From NCBI GenBank assembly GCA_034439615.1, contig JAWXAT010000034.1, positions 1 through 64,000 of the forward strand: a stretch of DNA of 64,000 bases, read 5' to 3'. This DNA comes from Oligoflexia bacterium. Lineage in GTDB: Bacteria; Bdellovibrionota; Bdellovibrionia; JABDDW01. Made by a program: the position numbers and the translations under genes. The notes under the pieces were generated by a model, which was not told the origin of the DNA, searched no databases, and was given only the letters and a program-made list of their open reading frames with translations. This document shows positions 25,978 through 34,452 of the stretch, one piece after another (the first letter of the stretch is position 1; every line of letters begins with the position of its first letter).

Positions 25978-26798
25978 AGCTTAAAATGAGTAATCAACTT
26001 TGGTTGAATGTTAAGTGGCGTGAGCAGTTCTTTTAAGCGACCCAGCGCCATTTTATTTTCATTTTGCACACGTTTTGCCAAAATAAATTCATTCTTTAAG
26101 GAATGCTCCCATCCCACAAGTTCAGTCACACTCACTTGATAGCCCAGAGATTCTAGCACGAGAGCTCGAATTACATTAGTGATGTGACTTCCAAACTCAC
26201 GACGATGAATGCCATGGCGCCAGAGTTCTTGCCATGCTGGAGTTTTTTGTGCTTTTAAAAGTTGAGCAACCTCAGCCTGACAACAAGGCACTACAGCTAT
26301 GTAATCAGCTTTTGCAGTGATTCCAGCGATGAGGGCATCGTCAGTAGCCGTGTCACAAGCATGAAGTGCCGTAACAAGATGGACACGCTCAGGAAGTGGG
26401 GCGTCAGTGATGGTAGAATTAATAAATTTCATTCGATTATATGAAAGTTTACCCGCCATGGCAGAACCTTTTTCTACAAGATCAGCTCTATTCTCAATTG
26501 AAAGAATATGACCTGACTCTTGGCTTTTAAAATAGAGCTCATAAAGAATAAAACCTAAATACGCCTTACCCGCACCCACATCAACCATTTGTACTGACTC
26601 ATATCGCGAGAAAAGATCGTCAAGGGCTGGTTTTAATAATGTGCAGAGATGATTTACTTGCTTAAGTTTTCGGCGCGCATCTGCGTTGAGATCGCCATCG
26701 CGAGTGAGAAGATGAAGCTCTTTTAGGAGAGCTGGGGATTGTTCGGGTAGTAGTTCTCGAGAAATTTCACTCGCTTCAACTTTTTTTCGTGCTTTCAT
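25974..26798 (-). CDS. SAM-dependent methyltransferase (METTL25/RRNAD1-like)
   Basis: A 274-residue methyltransferase. Motif I is VDVGAGKAYLGFIL near residue 75, followed by ENRADLVEKG and the family segment ALHACDTATDDAL, with VVPCCQAE as a Cys-pair post-motif. This HACD/PCC pattern occurs in the bacterial relatives of METTL25-type proteins; the substrate, probably RNA or protein, is unknown. First gene of an operon with rsmJ and an MFS carrier. Its start codon region overlaps that of the divergent amidohydrolase region by only 50 bp, so promoters must interleave. Confidence 0.85.
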   Translation of the reverse strand: MKARKKVEASEISRELLPEQSPALLKELHLLTRDGDLNADARRKLKQVNHLCTLLKPALDDLFSRYESVQMVDVGAGKAYLGFILYELYFKSQESGHILSIENRADLVEKGSAMAGKLSYNRMKFINSTITDAPLPERVHLVTALHACDTATDDALIAGITAKADYIAVVPCCQAEVAQLLKAQKTPAWQELWRHGIHRREFGSHITNVIRALVLESLGYQVSVTELVGWEHSLKNEFILAKRVQNENKMALGRLKELLTPLNIQPKLITHFKL

Positions 26799-26848
26799 GG
26801 AGTATTTTTAGCATGTTTCCAATTAAACACAACTCTTGCGGAGGTATT

Positions 26849-27685
26849 ATGAAGCGATTGCAGATCTTATCTATTATTGGTCTGGTTATTTTTACATCTA
26901 TGACAACAACACAGGCAATTGCGGCTACCCGTGATTACCCCATTATTGATGCCCACATACATGTCGATGACAAAGCCTCACAAGACGAGTTTTTCAAGCA
27001 AGCAAAAGCCAACGGGATCAAAGCATTTATTGCTCACACACATGATGAGAATTCAGAGACACCGAAAATCGGTGATTTAAATTCAACTTATTGCTTAGGT
27101 GTACAAGATAAATTCAATTTAGTGAAAATCGAGGCTGGCTTAAAAAGTAAAAAGTTTGGCTGTGTTAAAATTTATCTTGGTTACATTTATAAATATGCCT
27201 ACGACAAAGCATATTTACCAATTTATAAATTAGCTGAAAAATATCAAATACCCATTGTTTTTCACACAGGTGATACCAATACGAGTAAAGGTAAACTAAA
27301 ATACGCTGATCCAATGACCATTGACGAAGTAGCTGTTGATTATCCCAAAGTAAATTTTATTATGGCACATCTCGGGAACCCATGGATCAACACTGCGAGT
27401 GAAGTGGCTTATAAAAATCCCAATGTATATGTTGATATGTCAGCACTACTCATTGGCGATATCTCGTCATATTCACAAGATGATTTGCAGAAATATTTAA
27501 TCGGCCCTATCAGTTGGGCATTTGGTTATATGGAAAGTTCAAAGAAGATGATGTACGGCAGTGATTTTCCTTTAGCGGACACAGGTAAGTATTTACAAGC
27601 CGTGCTTAAGGCAATTCCAGCTGCGAATCATCGCGAATTTTTATATGAAAACGCAGCACGGGTTTTTAATATTAAAGTGAAATGA
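26849..27685 (+). CDS. Exported amidohydrolase (metal-dependent TIM barrel)
   Basis: A 278-residue hydrolase of the amidohydrolase-2 type. The ATG at 26849 has GGAGG 5-6 nt upstream and opens with a signal peptide (KRLQILSIIGLVIFTS to QAIAA). Metal ligands: IIDAHIHVD (HxH), His in IVFHTGDTNT, His in IMAHLGNPW and Asp in MYGSDFPLA. Relatives are lactonases, decarboxylases and amidases. Export is unusual for this fold and suggests a periplasmic substrate. It stands alone. Confidence 0.87.
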   Translation: MKRLQILSIIGLVIFTSMTTTQAIAATRDYPIIDAHIHVDDKASQDEFFKQAKANGIKAFIAHTHDENSETPKIGDLNSTYCLGVQDKFNLVKIEAGLKSKKFGCVKIYLGYIYKYAYDKAYLPIYKLAEKYQIPIVFHTGDTNTSKGKLKYADPMTIDEVAVDYPKVNFIMAHLGNPWINTASEVAYKNPNVYVDMSALLIGDISSYSQDDLQKYLIGPISWAFGYMESSKKMMYGSDFPLADTGKYLQAVLKAIPAANHREFLYENAARVFNIKVK

Positions 27686-27731
27686 GTCTACTTGACTCAT
27701 AGCAATGACCCATTTTGACTCAACAAATATT
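27682..27731. promoter_or_regulatory. TGACTCA repeats after the amidohydrolase stop
   Basis: ATGAGTC and GACTCAT form a 7-bp inverted repeat (27682-27700) that includes the amidohydrolase stop. TTGACTCA occurs in it and again about 22 bp later. It could be a weak terminator or an operator for the DUF1328 gene that starts at 27832. Confidence 0.3.
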
Positions 27732-27831
27732 AAAACGCATTTAATCGCTTTTAAGCATAGTGACTTGTTGGCATGGGCGTTGCTCAAATCAACCCTCGAG
27801 TCATTTATGTATTATAACAAAGGAGATTAAA

Positions 27832-28272
27832 ATGTTACGTGCAGCGATTGCATTTTTCGTTATCGGTCTAGTGGCGGTTTTACTGGGAGCTAACAACGTT
27901 GCCGGCGTTTCAATGGAGCTCGGCCGTATGTTGTTAATCGTTTTCTTAGTACTGGCTGTTATCAGCTTCTTGGTATCTCTTGCTCAAGGCCGCGGTGGTC
28001 GTGGAGCATTAGGTCTTGCATTAGCCATTGGCTTGGGATTTCCCCTCGCATTTGGTGTAGACGCTATTGCTGAAGAAAGCACAGGAGAAAAAATCTCCGG
28101 TACTGCTGGTGATGCTAGTGTTAGTGTCAAAAAAACTGGCCGTAAAATTGCCCGTAAGACACGAAATGCTACAGGCAATGGCAGTGTGAAAAAAGATATT
28201 AAAGATGGTGTTAATAACACTAGCGACACTATTAAGAATGAAGCTGAAAAAGCAAAAGACAAAATTGATTAA
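27832..28272 (+). CDS. DUF1328-family membrane protein with stress-protein-like tail
   Basis: A 146-residue protein. The first ~50 residues are two transmembrane helices of the DUF1328/YtjA type (MLRAAIAFFVIGLVAVLLG, then LLIVFLVLAVISFLVSL). A third hydrophobic Gly-rich stretch follows (ALGLALAIGLGFPLAFG), and then a charged, Lys/Asp-rich helical tail (DVKK... SDTIKNEAEKAKDKID) of the sort seen in CsbD-like stress proteins. The ATG at 27832 has AAAGGAG 7 nt upstream. DUF1328 proteins are usually ~55 residues, so the tail is an extension. A terminator follows. Stress-induced expression is inference. Confidence 0.8.
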   Translation: MLRAAIAFFVIGLVAVLLGANNVAGVSMELGRMLLIVFLVLAVISFLVSLAQGRGGRGALGLALAIGLGFPLAFGVDAIAEESTGEKISGTAGDASVSVKKTGRKIARKTRNATGNGSVKKDIKDGVNNTSDTIKNEAEKAKDKID

Positions 28273-28288
28273 TTTAATCCAAGTAGAT

Positions 28289-29053
28289 CTACTTTATTGA
28301 GGGAGAGGCATGGGCCTTTCCCTTTTTTTTTGCTGGCTGTAGTTTATGATCAAGAGAAATACGCTCATCAAAGACAAAACATGAACCATCAAAATATTTA
28401 CCATCAGTCTGCGCAAAATATTCTAAAATTCCGCCCTCAAGTTGATAAACTTCGTTGAAACCAGCTTTAAGCATTAAACTTGTAGCTTTCTCGCAACGAA
28501 TTCCACCGGTGCAAAATGTTACAATTTTTTTATCTTTGATACTGCCAAGTTTATCTTTTACAAAATCTGGAAACTTTCCAAAGGATGTAGTTTGAGGGTT
28601 TATAGCATTTTTAAAAGTTCCCATTTCAACTTCAAAGGCATTTCGCGTATCAAGTAAAATAACATCTTCACCCTTTTCTAAACATTCACGCAATTCTTGA
28701 GGCTTAATATATTTACCTGTTTGTTCAATGGGGTTTACCTCAGGAATTCCAAGTGAAATAACCTCTTCTTTAACTTTGATAACTATCTTTTTAAATGGTT
28801 GCGCATCAGAATAACTACGCTTAATAAGCATGTCTTTAAATCGTGGATCTAATTCAAAATGAGTCAATATAGCTGAAATGTTGTTATCCTCACCAGCGAG
28901 CATTCCATTTATGCCTTCAGAAGCTAAAAGGATGGTTCCTTTAAGACCTAATTCAGCACATAAACTTGAAAGCCTTACATGTAGGGCTTCTGGGTCTGCG
29001 ATTTTTACAAATCGATAAAAAGCAATATTAGTAATATTGGTGACATTTGACAT
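28289..29053 (-). CDS. trhO: tRNA uridine-34 hydroxylase TrhO (rhodanese domain)
   Basis: A 254-residue member of the TrhO/YceA family, which hydroxylates tRNA uridine-34 on the way to 5-methoxy/carboxymethoxy-uridine. The N-terminal acylphosphatase-like domain contains LKGTILLASEGINGMLAG. The rhodanese domain has LLDTRNAFEVEMGTF and the active-site loop FCTGGIRCEKA with catalytic Cys. AGG precedes the ATG. The 3' end houses the terminator of the convergent DUF1328 gene. Divergent from the MnmC-like gene with 25 bp between starts; both act, or probably act, on tRNA wobble uridines. Confidence 0.93.
   Translation of the reverse strand: MSNVTNITNIAFYRFVKIADPEALHVRLSSLCAELGLKGTILLASEGINGMLAGEDNNISAILTHFELDPRFKDMLIKRSYSDAQPFKKIVIKVKEEVISLGIPEVNPIEQTGKYIKPQELRECLEKGEDVILLDTRNAFEVEMGTFKNAINPQTTSFGKFPDFVKDKLGSIKDKKIVTFCTGGIRCEKATSLMLKAGFNEVYQLEGGILEYFAQTDGKYFDGSCFVFDERISLDHKLQPAKKKGKAHASPSIK
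28301..28330 (+). terminator. Rho-independent terminator after the DUF1328 gene
   Basis: GGGAGAGGC and GCCTTTCCC pair over 9 bp (one G-T) and are followed by eight T. The hairpin is embedded in the 3' end of the convergent trhO gene. A further palindrome AAGTAGATCTACTT sits directly before it. Confidence 0.8.
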
Positions 29054-29078
29054 GCACCTAAATTATCTTAGAGTCGCT

Positions 29079-29879
29079 ATGCAGTTCAAGATGGATTCTC
29101 AATTTGTAATCGTAACAACGCGCACGGGAGCGCTTTCTATTCGTAATAAAGCGAATGGAGAGATCATGCATAACCCATTAGGCCCCTGGCTAGAAGCTCA
29201 GGAGCTCTATATTCGCCAATCAGGGCTTGAAGAGCGACTTTGTAACGAAAATTTTTCAAAAGTTCCTTTAGTTATTTACGATGTGGGTTTAGGGGCCGCG
29301 GCTAATGCACTTGCAGCTGTTGATACTTATTTAAAGCTTAAAATGACTAATGAAAACATTCGACCTTTGCATATCGTGAGTTTTGAAAACGATTTATCAC
29401 TTATGAGTTTTGCTTTAGAGAATTCTTATCACTTCCCACACATTGAACGTTATCAAGATTATCTTCAAACATTAGTAACGTCAGGCAAAGTACATGACAT
29501 ACAAAACTCTTTAGTGTGGGATCTCCAATTGGGTCATTTTCCAGATCTTATAAAAAATCCTTTACCACCTGCTGAGGTAATTTTTTACGATCTCTACTCA
29601 CCTCAATCAAATACAGAAGTATGGACACAAGATGTCTTTAGAGATTTAAGAAAAAACTGTGTTCATGAGCCAAATTCAGCAGTACTTCTCACATACAGTC
29701 GTTCCACAACAATACGCCTCAATATGCTTAAGAGTGGATTTTATGTGGGCACAGCAGATATTCCAAGTATTCGTATGGAAGGCACTCAAGCCGCAACAAT
29801 TCCTCATGCACTTAATAAACCTTTAGCTCCACAATGGTTTGACAATCGCGGTCTGAAATCCCCAGAATTGACAATGTAA
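29079..29879 (+). CDS. MnmC-like SAM-dependent methyltransferase
   Basis: A 266-residue methyltransferase matching the MTase domain of MnmC, which completes mnm5s2U34 in tRNA. Motif I is IYDVGLGAAANALAAV. The characteristic FYDLYSPQSNTEVWTQDVF corresponds to the DxF/YxPxxNxxxW motif of MnmC. The oxidase domain of the bifunctional enzyme is absent. The start is uncertain: the ATG at 29079 is chosen, with an alternative at 29052 that overlaps the divergent trhO start. It is 17 bp upstream of yebC. Role in tRNA modification is inferred from the motif and from trhO next door. Confidence 0.83.
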   Translation: MQFKMDSQFVIVTTRTGALSIRNKANGEIMHNPLGPWLEAQELYIRQSGLEERLCNENFSKVPLVIYDVGLGAAANALAAVDTYLKLKMTNENIRPLHIVSFENDLSLMSFALENSYHFPHIERYQDYLQTLVTSGKVHDIQNSLVWDLQLGHFPDLIKNPLPPAEVIFYDLYSPQSNTEVWTQDVFRDLRKNCVHEPNSAVLLTYSRSTTIRLNMLKSGFYVGTADIPSIRMEGTQAATIPHALNKPLAPQWFDNRGLKSPELTM

Positions 29880-29896
29880 GAGATAAGGAATTTTAA

Positions 29897-30601
29897 ATGG
29901 GCCGAAGTTGGATTCAAGGATACAAAAATATACAAGCTGCAAAAAAAGGAAACGTTTTTACCAAACTCTCAAAAGAGATAACTGTGGCTGCACGTCTTGG
30001 TGGCGGAGATCCTGATGGCAATGCTCGATTAAGAGCAGCTATGGTCGAAGCTCGAGCTAACTCTATGCCTCGAGACAATATCGAACGCGCTGTTAAAAAA
30101 GGTACAGGAACTTTAGAAGGTGTAAACTACGAAGACGTGATTTACGAAGGTTATGGCCCACATGGCGTAGCTATTATAGTTGAAGCTTTAACCGATAATC
30201 GCAACCGCACTGTTTCAGAAATTAAAATTTTATTTCGTGATTACGATGGCAACCTTGGCGAAATCGGTAGTGTGAGTTGGATGTTTAATCGTATCGGTAT
30301 TATTGAAGGTACAAAAAATCCAAAGCCCAGTGATCTTGAAGGCGAAGCCATTGAAGTGGGAGCGCAAGCAGTTGAAGAATTTGATGACGGAACGGTCAGT
30401 TTTTCAACAGAATCTGGCGATCTCGGCACTGTGGCCGCAACCCTCACCGCCCGTGGTTGGACAATTAATAAATCTGAATTTGCATTTGATGCAAAAACCC
30501 CCGTTGATCTAGGTGAAGCAGAAAAAAAACAAGTTGTGGAGCTTTTAGGCGAACTCAGCGGGCATGATGATGTTCGACGTGTTCATGCCGCACTTTCATA
30601 A
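29897..30601 (+). CDS. yebC: YebC/PmpR-family regulator/translation factor
   Basis: A 234-residue YebC family protein. The N-terminus shows the signature GRSWIQGYKNIQAAKKGNVF (family: H.KW.NI..RK...D..R.K.F) and ARLGGGDPDGNARLRAAM, with the central NRNRTVSEIK and DGNLGEIGSVSWMF segments. Members act as transcription regulators or help ribosomes on proline stretches. AAGGA precedes the ATG. Its last 47 bp overlap the 3' end of the convergent radical SAM gene. Confidence 0.95.
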   Translation: MGRSWIQGYKNIQAAKKGNVFTKLSKEITVAARLGGGDPDGNARLRAAMVEARANSMPRDNIERAVKKGTGTLEGVNYEDVIYEGYGPHGVAIIVEALTDNRNRTVSEIKILFRDYDGNLGEIGSVSWMFNRIGIIEGTKNPKPSDLEGEAIEVGAQAVEEFDDGTVSFSTESGDLGTVAATLTARGWTINKSEFAFDAKTPVDLGEAEKKQVVELLGELSGHDDVRRVHAALS

Positions 30602-31493
30602 TTTTCTTTTTATCAAACCTTGAAATAAAAGTGCAGCGCTGGCAAAGATCTTCAACTAAATTACCGTCTTTAAAACCTTTATGCATTTTTTGTACACGTT
30701 CACTCTCAAGAATTTCTAAAATATTTTGACTGCGACAATTTCCTAATGCAATAACGCCCTCTTTATCTAAACAACAAGGAACCACAGTACCGTCAGCTAA
30801 AATACCCATATGTGAAGTGAGTCCATAACAATGCCCCTTTGTTTGGCGTTTAGGGTGATTTTGATTGGGCCATTGAAAGCGACTATCAAAGTGTAAATAC
30901 AGACGATTTAAAAGCTTCACACTTTTTTTAATTCCGACATCTACTGTAGAGTCGAACTCGATATTAAATGCCTCTTTGATTTTTTCATAAACAATTTTAT
31001 TGGTGAGTGAATGATCAGTTGAGTCTTGTAAATTCCAAAGTCTATAGTTGATGTAAAGATCAGGCCGTTTCTCAAAAGCCTCTTGTGTAAAAGCAAAAAT
31101 TTTAGTCAGATATTGAGAGATATCTTTACCCGGAAAATTTGCTTCAAAACTATGAACTGAAAAATTCACCTGTTTAACAGTAGGGTTAAGTAAAAACGCA
31201 GATCGTTTTTCATTGAGTAATACGCCGTTACTTGTGATTTGAACGTCTATATTTTCACCCGCGCAGATTTCAATATAACGGCCAAATTCAGGGTGAACCA
31301 TGGGTTCTCCCATCAAATGAAAACAAACCGACGATGTGAGTGGAGCAATCCCCTTGATTATCTTGGTAAAGAGCTCTTCATCCATGAATTTTTTATCTCG
31401 AATAACCTCAGGACAAAACTCACATTGAAGATTACAGACATTGCTGATCTCAATATAGACCTTTTGGAAACGTTTACTGCCTAACGACTTCAT
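30555..31493 (-). CDS. Radical SAM/SPASM protein
   Basis: A 312-residue radical SAM enzyme. The CxxxCxxC cluster motif is CNLQCEFC at residues 20-27, followed by GEP in LMGEPMVHPEF. The C-terminal SPASM-type region has GHCYG, VVPCCLDKEG, ALGNC and LCQRC, giving cysteines for an auxiliary Fe-S cluster. SPASM enzymes often modify peptides or carry out anaerobic sulfatase maturation; no precursor peptide or substrate gene is seen. The protein ends in a His-rich tail HEHVEHHHAR encoded opposite the yebC 3' end. Confidence 0.88.
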   Translation of the reverse strand: MKSLGSKRFQKVYIEISNVCNLQCEFCPEVIRDKKFMDEELFTKIIKGIAPLTSSVCFHLMGEPMVHPEFGRYIEICAGENIDVQITSNGVLLNEKRSAFLLNPTVKQVNFSVHSFEANFPGKDISQYLTKIFAFTQEAFEKRPDLYINYRLWNLQDSTDHSLTNKIVYEKIKEAFNIEFDSTVDVGIKKSVKLLNRLYLHFDSRFQWPNQNHPKRQTKGHCYGLTSHMGILADGTVVPCCLDKEGVIALGNCRSQNILEILESERVQKMHKGFKDGNLVEDLCQRCTFISRFDKKKIMKVRHEHVEHHHAR

Positions 31494-31555
31494 ACAATAT
31501 GGCTATAGCAAAAACTTCTCGCAACTCAAAAGTCTTTATGTATACTTGGCCCAAT

Positions 31556-32362
31556 ATGTTAAAAAGAAGACAACTGGGCGACAAACCCACTCAAAATAAT
31601 GAACAAAAACCGGCGCGCCCGGCGACTCCACAACAAGGTCAGAGAAGCCCCAATCAGCGCCCACAAACAGCAGCTGGTACACCAAACGCACAACCTAGCG
31701 GTCAACCACCTGCCCCCGGCCAAGGTCGCAGAGGTCGCAATCGACGTGGAAGAAATCGCAATGCGAATCAAGGCAATGGGCCTCAACAGCAGCAGCAACG
31801 ACAACCCCAACGTCAAGCTCCACGTCAACCTCAGCGCAGACCACCGCCTCCACCCGATTATATTCAACGTGATTTATTACTCATTGCTACGGGCGAAGCG
31901 CTTAAAGGAATCGATGAAGTTAGAGCAAAGTTTGATCCACTGGCAAAAAAAGTTCCTACACACGTAACACTGTTATTTCCTGAACCAGCTTTGAGTATAA
32001 ATAAAGAATTTTTAAAGTCAGTTCCAACAGCAGAACTTCCCTCACTTCAATCACTCACATTTACGCGTATTGAAGTACACGAAGATATGTATCTCTGGTT
32101 AGTACCTGATGAAGAAAGTGCTTCAAAGTTGATTGCTTGGCATGAGGCTTTGACGAGTAAAATTGAAAACCACACTCAAGGTGAGAAATATCACCCACAT
32201 ATTACACTTGGTTATATTCCAAGAAGTATTACGCCTGAAGATGCGGTTGCCTTTGCCAAAAATTTAATTTCAACACCTTTGAGCTTAAGCTTTCAAAAGC
32301 TTTTGCTTGAAGAATTTGGCGAAAATCAGATTTCAACCCCGCTGGACACAATCTCTTACTGA
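31556..32362 (+). CDS. 2H phosphoesterase (2'-5' RNA ligase-like) with disordered basic N-terminus
   Basis: A 268-residue protein. Residues ~1-100 are low-complexity, rich in Q, P, R, G and N (for example RRGRNRRGRNRNANQ and QRQPQRQAPRQPQRR), presumably disordered and RNA-binding. Residues ~100-268 form a 2H phosphoesterase domain with the two catalytic HxT motifs, THVTLLFP and YHPHITLGYI. Family members hydrolyse or transfer cyclic phosphodiesters, often on RNA. Start at 31556 is a choice: an in-frame ATG at 31499 is also possible. Neither has a Shine-Dalgarno; TATACT lies at 31541-31546. Its stop overlaps the convergent prc gene by 7 bp. Confidence 0.83.
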   Translation: MLKRRQLGDKPTQNNEQKPARPATPQQGQRSPNQRPQTAAGTPNAQPSGQPPAPGQGRRGRNRRGRNRNANQGNGPQQQQQRQPQRQAPRQPQRRPPPPPDYIQRDLLLIATGEALKGIDEVRAKFDPLAKKVPTHVTLLFPEPALSINKEFLKSVPTAELPSLQSLTFTRIEVHEDMYLWLVPDEESASKLIAWHEALTSKIENHTQGEKYHPHITLGYIPRSITPEDAVAFAKNLISTPLSLSFQKLLLEEFGENQISTPLDTISY

Positions 32363-34362
32363 CGTTTTGCGTCTTCTTTATCACCCTTTTTAGCTAAGGT
32401 GATCCCGTCTTTTTGAAATGTGATGAGATCCACTAAAATATTCAAACTTTCTTTTACAGAAGGTTGTGTGAGGTAATCAGGGTCAACACCATCTTTGATT
32501 TTTTTAGTTTTCTTAACTTTTTCTTTATTCGACTCTTGGGTCTTTTTCATCATATCGGCAAGTTTTAAGATGCCACCTTTTTTCTCTCTGTCTTTGAGCT
32601 CAGTTTCAATCTTCAAAAACTCAGTGTCTTTTGAAACCCGCGCTTTAGAGTTTTTCCTCAACTCATTAATTGCATCTTGAGTGATAGGAATATAGCGAGT
32701 CGCTCCGTTTACATCATTTGATTCAGGAGATAAAAAAGAAGCCAATGTTTTTTGCTCCAGTGGATAATCAAGGGCTGCTTCACTGAATTCTTTGCTTATA
32801 TAAGGACTCGGGAACCGTACATCTGACAACACACCTTTTTCTTGAGTAGAATCTCCACTCGGAGTGAAAAACATTCCAGTTGTTACTTTAATTGCACCTA
32901 AATCTTCGCGTAACTTCATAACAGCTTGAACACTTCCCTTACCAAAGGTGTGATCAGAGCCGATGATAACAGCCCTTTTATAATCTTGAAGTGCTCCTGC
33001 AACAATCTCTGAAGCTGAGGCACTTAAACGACTGGTGAGAACCACCATGGGGCCTGAGTAATTAATAACACTGTCCAGATCAGCTAGATTTTCAACACGG
33101 CCATCGGCGTCTTGAGTCTCAACGATGTTTCCTTTTTTAATAAACAATCCGGCTACTCTTACGGCTTCACCTAAAACACCGCCGCCGTTTTTGGAAAGGT
33201 CTAAGATAATGCCATCAACTTTACTTGCATTTGCTTCATCTACGAGTTTACGCACATCTGCTGAACATGAGCGTGTACCACTTTCAGAATCAGAGTAAAA
33301 AGATGGAAGATTAATAACGCCGATTTTATATTTTTTATCGCCTACAGTTTTATCGATGTAACTTATTTTTGCAGCTTCATCTTTAAGATCAATTTTATCA
33401 CGAACAAGACTTACGATATGACGCGTGGTTGATTTACCTTGTCGTAATATTGAGAGTTTTACTTTTGTACCCTTTTTGCCGCGAATGAGTTTTACAACAT
33501 CACGTAGCGGCATATCAATAACCTGCTCGAATTTATCTGAATCACCTTGTGCTACGCCGATGATTTTATCTTTTGGTTCAAGTTCACTTGATTTGAATGC
33601 TGCTCCACCTGGAATCAAGTTCTCAATTACGGTGTAACCATCTTGAGAGCTAAGTGTTGCACCGATTCCTTCAAGTGATAAGCGCATGGTGATTTCAAAA
33701 TCTTCTAACACATCTTTTGATAAGAAATTAGAGTGCGGGTCTAAAGCTGAGGCGAAAGCATCTAAGAAAATGGCATAGAGATCATATTTTTTAGACTCAG
33801 TGACATGTTTTAATGTGACTTCATAACGATGTATGAGTTGTTTTTTTGCTTCAGCCAATTTCATCTCTGAAGCTAAGTAATTTGAAATTTGAAATTGAAT
33901 GTACCTGGCTTGAAGATCTTCTAACTCTGTTTTTGTTTTTGCGTATTCACGTTTCGCTGGATCAATAGTAATAGACGTACTTTCATTAAATTTAAACGTT
34001 GGTCCTAAGAGTTTTTTTGCAAAGACACTGCTTTCGCTCACACGTTTTTCATAAATCTTTTGTGATGATTCAAGATCGTCACACTTTTTGGAACCGATTT
34101 TAGCAAAAATTCCTCCAAGATTTGTCTTAATTGCTTCAACATCTGATTGAAGAAGATAAAGCTTTGAGGGATCCAGCATTTTCACAAATTGAGTGATTGT
34201 TCTTTCTTCAAGTTGAGGAGAAAGTTTTTTGTGCGTAAGATGCTGTGCGAGAAAGCCATTAATGAGTGGCGATACCGTGGCACATTCGAGCTGTGCGGCA
34301 ATGGCACTGGTTGAAATAAAGATTAACGAAGTAAAAGACGCTAAAGTCAGTTTCAATTTCAC
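32356..34362 (-). CDS. prc: C-terminal processing (tail-specific) protease Prc, S41
   Basis: A 668-residue periplasmic protease of the Prc/Tsp type. The GTG at 34362 is chosen because AAGGA precedes it by about 8 nt and the signal peptide then begins the protein (KLKLTLASFTSLIFISTSAIA). The helical N-terminal domain (~25-215) includes LDPSKLYLLQSDV; then a PDZ domain (EGIGATLSSQDGYTVIENLIPGG) and the S41 core with the Ser in SRLSASASEIVAGAL and Lys in GKGSVQ of the Ser/Lys dyad. A Lys-rich C-terminal domain follows. Homologues trim C-termini and act in murein hydrolase turnover. Monocistronic. Confidence 0.93.
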   Translation of the reverse strand: MKLKLTLASFTSLIFISTSAIAAQLECATVSPLINGFLAQHLTHKKLSPQLEERTITQFVKMLDPSKLYLLQSDVEAIKTNLGGIFAKIGSKKCDDLESSQKIYEKRVSESSVFAKKLLGPTFKFNESTSITIDPAKREYAKTKTELEDLQARYIQFQISNYLASEMKLAEAKKQLIHRYEVTLKHVTESKKYDLYAIFLDAFASALDPHSNFLSKDVLEDFEITMRLSLEGIGATLSSQDGYTVIENLIPGGAAFKSSELEPKDKIIGVAQGDSDKFEQVIDMPLRDVVKLIRGKKGTKVKLSILRQGKSTTRHIVSLVRDKIDLKDEAAKISYIDKTVGDKKYKIGVINLPSFYSDSESGTRSCSADVRKLVDEANASKVDGIILDLSKNGGGVLGEAVRVAGLFIKKGNIVETQDADGRVENLADLDSVINYSGPMVVLTSRLSASASEIVAGALQDYKRAVIIGSDHTFGKGSVQAVMKLREDLGAIKVTTGMFFTPSGDSTQEKGVLSDVRFPSPYISKEFSEAALDYPLEQKTLASFLSPESNDVNGATRYIPITQDAINELRKNSKARVSKDTEFLKIETELKDREKKGGILKLADMMKKTQESNKEKVKKTKKIKDGVDPDYLTQPSVKESLNILVDLITFQKDGITLAKKGDKEDAKRQ

Positions 34363-34452
34363 GGTTATGTTCCTTTGTGTGTTTATAAGCTGATATTTAG
34401 AATAGGCGTGCTTTGAGTTTTGCGCAACACTGAGTTGCATTAACATGCATTG

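Noticed and set aside
31559-31967. Two further long frames (one minus, one plus) over the Arg/Gln/Pro-rich region
   Set aside because: They arise from biased codons of the low-complexity region of the 2H phosphoesterase gene; no start signals or conserved pattern.
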